DNA of 61,081 bases from Lingula anatina (Eukaryota > Brachiopoda > Lingulata > Lingulida > Lingulidae). Under the pieces are notes generated by a model. It was not told where the DNA came from. It saw only the letters and a program-made list of their open reading frames with translations, and made no database searches. The stretch spans positions 105,700 to 166,780 of the forward strand of contig NW_019775280.1 of assembly GCF_001039355.2 (NCBI RefSeq). The letters run 5' to 3'. This document shows, piece by piece, positions 46,671 to 57,870 of this stretch. A program made the translations under genes and the position numbers. Positions within the stretch are counted from its first letter, which is position 1; the number at the start of each line of letters is the position of its first letter.

Positions 46671-49494
46671 AAGAGAGAGAGAGAGGATAAACAAGACCAC
46701 TAAAATTATATATATAAAATTATAAATTTTAAAGAGACAGCTGACAGAAATTTCATATGAAAAAAACAATTCCTTTTTCCAAAAATTTATATATATATAT
46801 ATATCACAATGAAAAAGATCTGTTACTACAGCTATATAGGTGCCACCAGACAGTAAATAATTGATATGTCAGAAACATGCAAACAGATGCCATCATTTAT
46901 TAGCTAGAGGAGCAATTTTTTTTCATCTTGAGTATAGACCTTTAAAAATTACAATTGAAAATATACTAGATATGCAATCAAATAAACAATCTCATGGTCT
47001 CTTTTCATGCATGATAGTGTATCTTATACCTAAAGTAATGCACTATAAAAAATATCCCATTTACTGAGAATAATATGTGGCAAACATAACATAAAGGCTT
47101 GCTGTTTCAAAAATTTTATAACAAACTGAGTTTTCTTTGCATGTACATTTTAGGTGTCTTATTATTGTACAAGATCTGTTCAAGCTCTATATTGTGTGTC
47201 AAGTTGTTGATTACATGCAAAATATCTTCCTAACTCAAATATTTGTGACATCATTTGTCACGTACCAGTGGCTGTATAATGTTTATGGCTTTTCTCATGT
47301 TTATGTGCATTTTATATTCTTAAATATCGTTTCCTTTATTCTCAGGTTTCACTGCTTAAAACCATGATTCATCTACTTATCAGAAGAAAAATATATTGCC
47401 TGCATTGAAGCAAAATTATTTCATTGATAAATAATAATGGTTGCATCAAACACGTATAAGTTTTCAAACCTGCGTAAGTCCTTCTTGCTTTGTTCTTAAT
47501 GCGTTGATAAGGTTTGACGTATTCCTCAGGCACCTCGAGGGGGGAATGAACAGCCTGATAAGGCAGATACAGGAAAAGAGGCTGAAATAAATAAATAAAT
47601 AAACAAACAAACAAAAAGAAACAGACAAACAAATAAATATTAAAAAATATACCTATTATAATAATATAAATATACCTATTATAAGAGACGGGCAGATAAA
47701 GGTATGGCTCTGTTAATAATTTATTAAACCTCCATGTTTATTACATTTTCTGTGACACAATACTATTGCAATCATGATATAGTATACATAACAGACTGAA
47801 CACATGAGCAACATACGCCCAGGTTGGCCATAAGCTAACGGTACAAAAATATTTCAGCTTGTGTTTGATCATTTTCATTTAAGACTGAACACATATCACC
47901 TCACTATGTGTTATAATATTTTTCATTTACCTTGTTTTTATCATGATTAGCAATGATATCCTCAGCTCTTTTGGTGAAGAGGTGTGTAGAATAAACACCA
48001 TTTTGATTTTTATCAACATCCAAGTTGTCTCTAAGGTCTATCCCACATGTTTCATAACATCTTTTGTGAGTGAAATAGTATTCAGCACCAGTAAGATAGC
48101 CTATAGGAAAAAACCATCAGGTAAAAAACCATTAACAACATTTTAAAGAGACAGCTGAAAAGATTGCCATATGAAAAATACAATTCCCATTTCAAAAAAA
48201 TTTAAAGACATATAATGCAAATGTTCTGGCTGGTGTAAATCATAATGATGAGATTTTGCTCAAAATACAGCTTCAAATGAGTGAAAGATTCTTCAAAAAT
48301 TCTTTGACTTTTTTTAAGCAAGCATGGTGAAAAGCAGAAAGCCAGCCAAGCTCTGATACTTGTCATATTTGTTGATGCAAACTAGTATTGAAATTACAAG
48401 TTTTTAACTCTTCTTGATCATTATAGGGCTGCTACATGTACAGCTTGATGTAAGGTCAAATGACAGGCATACTTTGTCACCTGCTATCAAGTATACACAA
48501 AGAGATTAAAATATCACAGCTTAAACTATTGTCACGTATTTACCATAGTGTGTATCAAACCCCCTATTAGTGGGCATGTATTCTTTCTTGTAAAATCCCA
48601 GGTGCCATTTGCCCACAATGTGTGTGGCAATAGTTGGGAACTGAAGGGGTAAGCCATTGGCCTGGTTATACCAGATGATGCTGTGCTGTAAGCCTGTATG
48701 AATCTAATAGACAAACAAAAGGTGAACAACATTAATGCCCAATATGAGTGTCATTATTTCAAGACACTAATTTTTCCTGTACTTACATTATAGGTTATAT
48801 TTCTCCAAGGTAAAAAGTTTTTGGTGAGATTTTCTATTATGGGATCAAACATTTTTATCATCATTTGACAATTGTCCCTACAAAGTAGACTTTTTCCAGA
48901 ACCCCTCTTTCAGAGAGTGCAAGGCGATTGGCTAAAAATGACAACCTTTGCCAGCAGCGCCTGGTGGTGAAAATTATAATTTCTATTATTTTTTAAGGCG
49001 TACAGAGGGCATTGACACCTCCCTTTCCCTTCCCAAGAATATGGTTTACGGATGATAAAATGAATGGCCCCTGAGTGACTATACACTGGATACATGCACA
49101 GTGTAAATATTATTACTGGCTGTCAATACACAGGGCAATGCTGCTTGGGAACCACTGACAGGTTAAAACAATTTTTTAAAGAAATTACCTAGTGAATACA
49201 TGGAAATACCTGATATCGGCCCGTCAACAACTGACTACGTGAGGGAGTACAGATCGGCTGCACGTAGTAATTTTCAAGTCTCACTCCTTCTGCCGAGAGT
49301 CGGTCTAAGGTTGGGGTCTTGATGTCAGAGCCGTGATAACCAACGTCGTTCCAACCATAATCGTCTGCTAATACAAATAAAATATGCGGTTTCTTCGCCG
49401 CAATTGATTCTCTAGAAATTAACAAAATTACGAAAGCTGTCAAAAGGAATGTTGTCACTAATTCGCGTGCCATTTTCACACTTTGTTGCTTCAC
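43253..49494 (-). CDS. ARSB: Arylsulfatase B-like sulfatase
   Basis: Nine exons: 49494-49210, 48703-48544, 48100-47931, 47581-47470, 46566-46471, 45103-44860, 44458-44307, 43963-43854, 43420-43253; 1497 nt, 498 residues, phases consistent. Lysosomal or secreted sulfatase of the ARSB/ARSI/ARSJ group; ARSB removes 4-sulfate from N-acetylgalactosamine of dermatan/chondroitin sulfate. Visible: signal peptide (residues about 8-33), metal-binding LADDYGWND, the formylglycine precursor Cys82 in [51 protein letters not shown], the DNGGQ metal site, and [17 protein letters not shown]. The in-frame Met8 (49473, AAAATGGCAC) is an equally likely start. Oddity: about ten residues usually present before the VGKWHLG motif are missing. 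Exact orthology to ARSB versus ARSI/J is not settled. Confidence 0.9.
43568..43742. mobile_element. hAT-like MITE (GCCCGTAGCCAGG type)
   Basis: The ends CAGGCCCGTAGCCAG and CTGGCTACAGGCCTG are inverted. The flanks share TATTA. The interior has a long G run. It sits in the last intron of the arylsulfatase gene. A related end (CCACTTTAAAATCCTGGACC) lies at about 43222. Confidence 0.6.
45175..46016. mobile_element. 842-bp foldback transposon with 6-bp target duplication
   Basis: The ends TATGGGCGGCCAAAAGGGCA and TGCCCTTTTGGCCGCCCATA are perfect inverted repeats flanked by TCTGTG at 45169-45174 and 46017-46022. Inverted arms extend inward about 280 bp, including GATCCCTTCATAAATTCA-type and CAATTGAATTG segments. 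The inner part of each arm is an array of about 21-bp units (CGATCGACGAGAATAGTTAC and variants) at about 45350-45445 and 45727-45860. The centre has no transposase. It lies between arylsulfatase exons 5 and 6. Confidence 0.85.
46328..46455. mobile_element. GTCCGAAGGTTCATTGG MITE, copy 2
   Basis: The left arm AGTCTGAAGGTTCATTGGTC and the right arm GACCAATGAACCTTCGGACT are inverted. Shorter and more diverged inside than the copy at 29692. Its right end is about 15 bp from the donor of arylsulfatase exon 5 (46471). Confidence 0.7.
46600..46690. repeat. (TA)n(GA)n microsatellite, flanking sequence duplicated
   Basis: (TA) about 46603-46623, then (GA) to about 46684. GAGAGGATAAACAAGACCAC precedes it at about 46576 and recurs after it at about 46681, so the flank was duplicated with the microsatellite. 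Arylsulfatase intron 4. Confidence 0.85.
47825..47885. repeat. Fragment related to the MITE at 26985
   Basis: AAAATATTTCAGCTTGTGTT then TGATCATTTTCATTTA matches the right arm of the CFAP157 intron element (AAAATATTTCGGCTTGTGTT). The preceding GCTAACGGTA is also similar to its interior. No matching left arm, so truncated. Confidence 0.5.
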
Positions 49495-49921
49495 ATTCGA
49501 GCCATTGCATGCGCCTGTTACGCCTTGTTGTGGTCACGTGAATTAATATCGGCGACAAACATGTTTTCATTTTTGCAAGAAAAGCTCAAGATACGAATGT
49601 CCCCTTAAAATTCTTAAAATGTAATCGTTAACAATTTATTTTTTCAAAACGACCGAAACGACGAGTTATGAAGTGCATTTTGTAACAACTTCATTTAAAA
49701 GAGTTATCAAATAAGTAACACATGGTCCTGATCTGTCTTTACCAATTTTATTTTATGCTGGTTACACTTTTCGTTGTTCTTTTCATCCTTTTTCGCATCA
49801 GAAATCATTTTCACTCTTTTGGCCATAGCTTAAAAGGCTCAATATTTTATTTTAGGATTGTTATTTTTATCAGTTAATCAAAGAGGTATGACCAATGTAG
49901 ATCACACATATATTCAATTGG

Positions 49922-49994
<73 letters not shown>

Positions 49995-51507
49995 GATTTT
50001 TATGTATTAAATAAATATTTAAACAGTTTGTCCATACTGAGCAGTTGAATAAGATATTATAAATGATTCTTCAAAATGTAAAATTAATAAATAAATAAAT
50101 AAATAGATAAATAATCTCCTGATAGACACCTAAATAAAGACGAATAAATAGACAAACAATAAATAATCTTGAACATGGCATTAAACATTGAAATTTAATC
50201 TACAAAACACTGTTACGTTTATTATTAGTCCCGATGTACGGACGGAAATCTTTGTTTCTTATGAGTTGTTAACATCTACTAGTACATGTTATGTTTATTA
50301 TAAACCATCTATATTGAATTCATTAAAATGTTTCAAAAGTCGGACTCTTGCGTTCAGCGAAACGCGAGGAATGATAGGCCTAACCAACACATAAAATACG
50401 TCTATTTGATATATAAATGTTTTATTTCCATTTAAAATGTTTAACAATAGTGACTAAGTGAACAATGTCAACATTCGCTGTCACAAAAGTGCAGATTGTA
50501 ATCGGGACTCGTCAAGAAGAAAATCTCTTCGTAGATAATATAGGCGTTGATCATTTACAGTTGTTCAGTAAATGGTTCTGCACTAACCTAAACCTGTACG
50601 CTTGAGCTATCTGCTTGACAAAGTATCAGGAAAGATAAAACTTAAAATTATACCTCAAATAAAGGATGCCTGCACCGAAAACTAAAAGAAAAAGGCAAAG
50701 TTGTGAGAGATCACACTCTTAAGTCAGAAACTGTTTCAATCAAACCAAGTAGCAGCTACGCTTACCACAGACTTCTAAAACATTGCGTAGATACAATCTT
50801 GTCGGAAAATACCACGAAAATTGAGCAAATTCCAGCAATAACAGTCATTATTATGCACAGGAAAAATTGAAAGACGTACAGCAAGTGCCATGTCGATAAG
50901 CACTTGTATAAAGTTGATTGTCATGTTTGCTTGAGGTACGCAGAGTAAAAGTCAGCTCCATATATCAAATATAATTTTGATATAGAAATTACATATCCAC
51001 GATGAGCAACTAATGTTCCTTTTCGATTGTCATGTCATGGTCTTTGCACCATCTCAAGATTAAGGCATGGATATGTTCAGTCTGCGAGAAAATATCATTG
51101 CCTTTTCATATGCAGGCAAAAAGTTTTGATAACAATACGAATTAATATCCCATTTTCATTTTTCTTATTAGCCCTTCCCATTTTAATGGTATGATCACAT
51201 TCAGTTTGTGGGAAAGAGTCCAAGTCTTTTTTTAAAACGACAAAACGACAATCATTTATGTTTCATTGCTATTTCAGAGCTATTTCGAAACTGTTCAACG
51301 TCCCAAACTTATTTGCCAACGTGTACTCCCACCCCCCTTCCCCAACACTTCCAATTACATATAGTCCCCCCATCCCCATTCCGGCTCGTTCATTGCTGGA
51401 GCTATTTGATAATAGTTCAACAGCCCCAAACTTATTCCCGAACACCTAATGCCCCTCCCCTAAATTACCCCCGACCCCCCCCCCCCCGACCCCCAAGAAT
51501 TCATTCT
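49495..51507. other. Intergenic, no gene seen; (ATT)n
   Basis: Between the arylsulfatase start and the CIMIP2B stop. It holds a long (ATT)n run at about 49922-49994 and A/T-rich sequence, then C-rich runs at 51330-51495. No exon-like block was recognised. Confidence 0.55.
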
Positions 51508-52712
51508 TCAAGCGATAGCAGTGACCATCTGTTTAGGCGTTGAACTTAGCGCATTCTGCGTACTGAACCCGAAGGTACGACCGTAGCGGAATTTCTCTCC
51601 TGAAAAGAGGAAATAATGAAATTTATTACAGATTGTTTCCAAGCGTTTCTCTGTTAATAGTTGTTCGTTCAAACTGCATGCTGTCTTTAAAACCATTTTT
51701 CTCGTGAAATGAACAGAAACAGAATATGGTACGAAATTTAATGTCAAATGTTAGGTTTTCGCGTGAAATACACGTCTGATACTTTTGTACGTCTTATACT
51801 TTTGTCTTCACCTTCACACCAAATACTTTTTTTTTTTTTTGAAAACGGGGACTTTTAGAGTTATATACCTTTTCATTTATCATGTATTACATTTTGTACC
51901 AGAATTGATAAACAATAATGGTCTAAAGTTAAATAAACTACAAAAAGGGCGCATTCAGTCCCAACAGATTCTCGGACTAGTTAGTCCCCTTTTCTGAATG
52001 AGCCGTCATTTACACTAGCACTCACCGGGTATGTGTCCCGTGTAGTGAGGCACCAGGCCAGTCTCAGTGGGATATATAGGCTGTGTGTCTAGTCTGTACG
52101 TTTCTACCCTCTCTACCGTGACTGGTTTGTGCAGGTTGAGTTTGTACAGCTGTGTGCCGTCCGTGAACTCGTTCAGAGCTTGGTGGGTGATGAACGGATA
52201 GCCTTTACCCAGGAGACCCCGAGACCGAGGGACGAAGCCAGTGTAACCTGAAAGCAATATGTCGTTAGGGTATTAGCTTGCAACAAGAAGCAGGGGCGGA
52301 GGGATTATTTGAAGGAGGGGGGGTCTCCTCCCCCCCCCCCTTGACATGGGTTTCGTGGGGTACCTCGAAAAATTTTGGTATTTTAGAGGGCGAACGGTGC
52401 CATTTGGTATCGATTAGAACTATGATTCAGCTAGTCAAAATTCTAACTTCAAAATTCTAATTTCAAAGATTAATAAGACAACAATCATGGTGTTGCCTTG
52501 GAATATACCTGACATGAAATTTTTCTTGGAGTTGGAGCCGTCCATGTAGTAGGGAGACATAGAATGGTGGTGTGCGTTCGGTGAGATGTACGGCTTGGCC
52601 TCGGCTGCCACAGCTCGGAGGGGAGTTCGATGATGGGCTGTTAAGGTCTGAAATGAACAGGAGGACACGTGTTACAGGTCACATACACTTATTTAACACA
52701 CACACTCACAAA

Positions 52713-52793
<81 letters not shown>

Positions 52794-55313
52794 CCTACAT
52801 GTAAATGTATATTTAACAGTTGAAAAGCGACGAAGCAATCTACAAATTACCCAAAGAGTACGGCTTGATAAGCAACCCCGCCCCCCAGGACCAACCTCTT
52901 TTTTTCAGTAAAAAATGGGGGAATGTGCCTCCTCTGCTTTTACACCGCGATGGATATGTAAGGTTATTTGTGTGCATGTTAGCAGGCGTGTATGGATAAA
53001 TGACTAAGCAAATATAATATACTCAGTAGGATATATAATTCTAATCATTCTGAAATGAAACTTCCTACTTTTTAGTCAACAAAAGCAGATATTCCATGTG
53101 CCGTTATATATAAACTATGGGAGAAGAATTATCTTTGGTAGAAATCTACCACATGGTAATGAAATCAAATAATTTCTTTTAACCATCGCATGTTATCGAA
53201 GCGTTGTAAATTATTGTCGACCTTAAAATTGTCTTTAAGTGCCATATTTCACTAGACCGACCACCGATATTGCGTTTGCTGAAGTATGAAATTCGGCTAT
53301 CATAATGATAATTGCTATAGAAAAGCAGTCTATTGATTCTCTTTTTTATGCACTGTTGTATCTATAAATTTCCCGGAAATCACATCTGGCGATCACTGAT
53401 GCATAACTCGAAAAATTAGAAATAAAGCGTTGTTCAAGTAATAATTTTTATCCTGAAATATCTTGAAATAGCTTACGGATATTTACTGTTAGATTGTTGT
53501 TGGTTATATTGATTACCAACTCATGAATAACAAATTGAATACGACTTGGAATACATATGCGTTTAGTCTCGATGGCATTGAACTTTTTAAAGTGAGTTCC
53601 TTTGAGCAAAACGCTACACACCCTGAAAACCATGATGTTTTAATTACTAAGATGCAAGCTAAGTTGCTTACGGGTAATTTGTCTACATTGCTTGGGTCCA
53701 TTTTACCGCTTTGAAGCGCATCTATCACTCTCAGTTCTTGAGCCTTGCGGTTGTAGGTCCGCTGATCGTTTTCAAAGTCTGAGATGGCGTTGGAGCAATT
53801 TTCTGCGTATCTTTTACCAAAATAGTGTTCACTCTTTGGAATAAATCCTAGAAATAATAAACAAAAATACTGAGATTTATTACGATAATTAAAATGCTTG
53901 TAAAACAGACCAAAAGAAAGCAGTACACGCTCGCAAACAACATCATCAAAGGTCTTCTGTGAACTTGGGGATCGGAATGGTACTATAATAAGTATGTTAA
54001 TTAAGCTTGCGATCTGATGCACAGTGGCTCTATTATAATGCTAGATTTCCAATTAACTCTGGTACCTTTTAAGGATAACAATAATTATCCAGCCCTTGCC
54101 AACAATGGTGAATAAACAGACTAAGGCATCAAAGCAGACATCAGATCCATTTTTTATCCCTTCCTATCATAAAAAGATGACTCAAAGACCATCCATGAAA
54201 AGCAGCAAGACTGTTACATTATCAAAAGCAAACTCACTATGCTGAACAAAATTCCTAAATAAGCCTTACAACTTGTCATTATATTTGATAGAGGTATTTT
54301 AAGATACAATTTCCTCAATAACAACAACGTCGAGATCACGGAACAACAGTTGTTCACAATGTTTGATAGGGTTATTAAAATTAACTATTTCCTAAATAAC
54401 CCTAACAACTTGTTATTAACTTTGATAGGGGTATTATAAGACAAAATTTCCTCAATAACAACAACTTCCAGAGCAAGGGCAGCGCAGTTTTTCATAATGT
54501 TTGATAGGGTTATTAAAAGTTACGATTACCTATATAAGCCTAACAATTAGTCATTATATTTGACAGAGGTTCATGAATCCCTTAAATGAGAACAACTTCC
54601 AGATAAAGAAGCATCACCACAGATATTGATAGGGGTATTTTAAGGTACCATTCCGGGAATTTCCACAGGAAGAACCATGTGCTATCCCACGTCTCCGGAA
54701 ATTAAATTGCCATAGTTATATAGAATAATACGGATTCATTTCGTGACTTTTGTAACTGCAACGCAGGAAATTGAAGGTTCTACATAATTCTCCCAATAAT
54801 TGTTTATTTGATATTAAAATATACTTTTGCAGTCGCACCTGATGTTGTGAACTTACACCAATGGGAACAGCCAATTCGCCCTAGTTGCCTCGATTAAAGC
54901 CTGTTGTCCTGCTCGTCTCTCTTTTCTCATCATCGAAAGGAAGAGCGAGAGAAGAAGTAGAGGGAGGGACAAGAAAAGAGGGTCCTTGTCAACACAATGC
55001 AAGCTAGCTATGCTCAGTCAACTTCCTAAAAATCACTCTAATGTCTTATGTTTTAATTTGACAATCAGGTGAGGTGTTTTTCAGCAGGCTAGTATCTGGG
55101 GCCTTTAACTGCTGGGTAAATAACCAATACAATAGAACATCAATCATTTTCAGAAGCATAGGAATGAAATGGCAGGTATTTTGAGAATTACCTCAACGAA
55201 TCATACCCATCTTGTAAGGGAGACATACTGTAAAATAGCAACACATGTTCGATCTCCTTGTATTCAGCTGTTAGATAAAAGTGATTGTATCAAATGTGCT
55301 TAATCAATCAAGA

Positions 55314-55356
<43 letters not shown>

Positions 55357-57111
55357 GATGAAGAAGAAGAAGAGGAGCCGGTGTGACAGGAATGGTAGTC
55401 CTAGGAATTGAAGTCCGGGGTCCCATATGATTAGAACAGGTGTGGGATAGTCGGAGTATTGGGGTTAGGATATGGGACAATAAAGGACCACCTGTAGAAA
55501 GCAAAGGGAAACGGACAGGGGGGCGGACAACGGTTCCCAGCAGACTTCCTTTCCTGTTACACAGGCCTATTCTTTCCAGGTGTTTTACCTGTATACCCGG
55601 GTACCATGGCCTGCACCAGTTTCTGGTCCCCCCAGCTGGCCGTCCTCGTCTTCATAAGATGATCCCTCATGTCCTGAAGTTTGTCGGTCTCGGTGAAGGA
55701 GGGGTAGATCTCGGCCAGGACTAGCCGCCCAGAGCTGGGGACGTTACAGTCCTGCAGCAGTCGGTTTGTGGTCTTCCCAAACGTTTGGCCTATTTGGTAT
55801 TTGAACTGGGGACAGTATCCGCCATACCTGGAAATAAAAAAAATAAATAAAAAATAATAAATAAATAAATATAGTAAAATGAATTATTTTCTGGTGATTA
55901 ATCTCATTGAAAAAAAATTAACATGTCTAACAAAAAAGTAGCAAATGTATCCTTATTGTTTCAAACTAAATGTTACAAATATTTGTCGCATTGTCTGCTT
56001 TTCTGTCTGGCTGGGTACCTATATTTTAATCCAGCCAATCGATATATACGACTACCAGTCCTACTTATTTTAGATTGTGATTATTTCTGTTCATAAATAT
56101 TTCACAATTAAACTATGTTCATCAAAACAATGATCCAGTCTTTAGCATTGTGTAAACTTTGTCTATATTTCTGTATGGATGGGCGTGCGATGGTTTGTAT
56201 CACTTCCACCGTCTGTTTTCTGATTATTAATGGAATTATCTCATGGGACAGTTATATACACTCAGCCAAAAAAGTTCGGAAACGAATTTTTTCAATAATG
56301 GAAAATCTACGTAATGTAGTGAGAAAATCTTCAGCTTATATCAAAAATTAACGAATGGTGGGTGCATTATCCATCAATTTTTGGTTAAAATATTTACGTA
56401 AGCTCATATGGTAATTTAATAATTATTCAAAATAACGATTTTCTGAACACCTAAAGGGGGGTTTTCAACTTCAATATGGTTTACGGTCGCTGCCAAATGT
56501 CACCATGGCCAAATGTCGCCGTGACTATAACCATTGTGACATTTGGCAACAACATTAACAATTTCACAAGTAAGGCTGAGATTACGTAAAACCATGATCC
56601 TATCTGAAGTGAACTCTTGACTGCTCTATTAAATTATTTCTAATCCGGCACAGCAGCTAATCTAGTGGCAAAATGGGATGTAAAAGTGCATCAGAATACG
56701 TGTCAACAGTTCAATGTGTCCAAAAAAAATTGCCACACATTTCATTAATTCTCCAGAGATGCAAGCAGAAATTGCGATCACGTTTCGTTGCTCCCTTGTT
56801 ACAGGGTCATGATCCTCTGTTTCATTGTCCAGCCGCAACCGGCTGAGGAAATTAAAACCTTTCAAAGAAATGCATCAATACATACTGGAAAAAAGCTTAC
56901 TTATCAAGAAAACCAAAAAGCAAAGAAGGACATGCGTGTTGTATCAAATTCTGGAAATATAAAAAGTGTGCTTTATTTAGTACAAAACGCAGACGTTGAC
57001 CGCATGAAATAAGATGCCACAGTGTCAGCAATAGAATGGTGCTACTTACCCGGGGATATGATACGGATCTGCCGTCTGGAGGATGCTTTTTCCTTGTGCT
57101 GGCAACGGCAT
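51508..57111 (-). CDS. CIMIP2B: Ciliary microtubule inner protein 2B (FAM166B)
   Basis: Six exons: 57111-57050, 55827-55589, 53847-53672, 52647-52509, 52247-52026, 51599-51508; 930 nt, 309 residues, phases consistent. CIMIP2 proteins bind inside the doublet microtubules of motile cilia. The hallmark is the repeated P/S-G-Y-x-G-x-x-P motif: IPGYGGYCPQFKYQIGQTFG, VPGYTGFIPKSEHYFGKRYA, MSGYTGFVPRSRGLLGKGYP, and the C-terminal GLVPHYTGHIPGEKFRYGRT. Each motif is followed by an aromatic/Gly segment. Four of the five introns fall in or beside such motifs, splitting the Gly codon, which suggests the repeats spread by exon duplication. Order and spacing fit FAM166B better than FAM166A. Start is the ATG before PLPAQGK. 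With CFAP157 it is the second ciliary gene in the window. Confidence 0.88.
52280..52445. mobile_element. hAT-like element fragment (relative of 33824-34165)
   Basis: Contains GGGGCGGAGGGA, G and C runs, and AAAATTTTGGTATTTTAGAG then GGCGAACGGTGCCATTTGGT, the reverse complement of the HSD17B8-intron element. Ends not resolved. In a CIMIP2B intron. Confidence 0.5.
52715..52790. repeat. (TA)n(GA)n microsatellite
   Basis: TA repeats to about 52744 followed by GA repeats to about 52789. Same composite type as at 46600-46690. Confidence 0.9.
54240..54650. repeat. 138-bp tandem repeat, about three units
   Basis: TTGATAGNGGTATT and TTGATAGGGTTATTAAAA landmarks recur at 54285/54423/54561 and at 54364/54502, each 138 bp apart, with TTTCCTCAATAACAACAAC in the first two units. 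In a CIMIP2B intron. The last unit is degenerate. Confidence 0.75.
55316..55356. repeat. (AAT)n microsatellite
   Basis: About 13 AAT units in a CIMIP2B intron, followed by a GAAGAAGAAGA stretch. Confidence 0.9.
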
Positions 57112-57508
57112 TTTACTCTGCTGTACCACCTCAAACTTATGAAGTGCAGGTGAAAATTCAGAGCAAAATAATTTACAGGATGTTCCGACAAAGTTTCTGT
57201 GTTTCCGTCGTCTCAGGCCACGGCAGCTGGTCGTCACGCGTTGCTAGGGAAGCGCGCACGAATCCGCGACGTCATCCATTGTTCGCGCATACTCTAGCGT
57301 GATGATACGCGCCATGAAAACAATCAACAACTCTACACACAAGTTTACTGCCTAATTTCACCTTTCTCTGTTGATCAAAATAGCGCAGGGCTTTGTTATG
57401 GAATTGCAGTGCTCTATGTAAAGCTTTTATAATAGTTTGTATACATTTCTCTTTAGGTGGGGCTGTATGAATATGGCCCTCCAATGAAGGTGAAAGAAAA
57501 TAGATGAA

Positions 57509-57870
57509 ATGCAATTTCACGTGTGATTTACCCACCATTGAATGTATCATTTAGATGTTTAGATTGCCACTAACTCGCCTCACCCCTGGTCTTTAAAGTC
57601 CCGTTGCAAGGTAGCAACGCCAAAGACTTGTTCAACGATATGCCTCTTTGCGAAAATAAACTAAAATAACCTTTTCTATTGCCGAAAAANGAAATGCAAT
57701 TTCACGTGTGATTTACCCACCATTGAATGTATCATTTAGATGTTTAGATTGCCACTAACTCGCCTCACCCCTGGTCTTTAAAGTCCCGTTGCAAGGTAGC
57801 AACGCCAAAGACTTGTTCAACGATATGCCTCTTTGCGAAAATAAACTGAAATAACCTTTTCTATTGCCGA
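57509..57870. repeat. 180-bp direct repeat joined at a single N (57691)
   Basis: 57509-57690 and 57692-57872 are almost identical (one A/G difference seen, AAACTAAAATAACC versus AAACTGAAATAACC), with the N exactly between. This is what results when two contig ends overlap but are not merged. The unit contains GTTGCAAGGTAGCAAC. Confidence 0.85.

Noticed and set aside
56255-56290. ACTCAGCCAAAAAAGTTCGGAAAC resembles one end of a Tc1-like element.
   Set aside because: No inverted partner or transposase fragment was found within the surrounding 1.5 kb.
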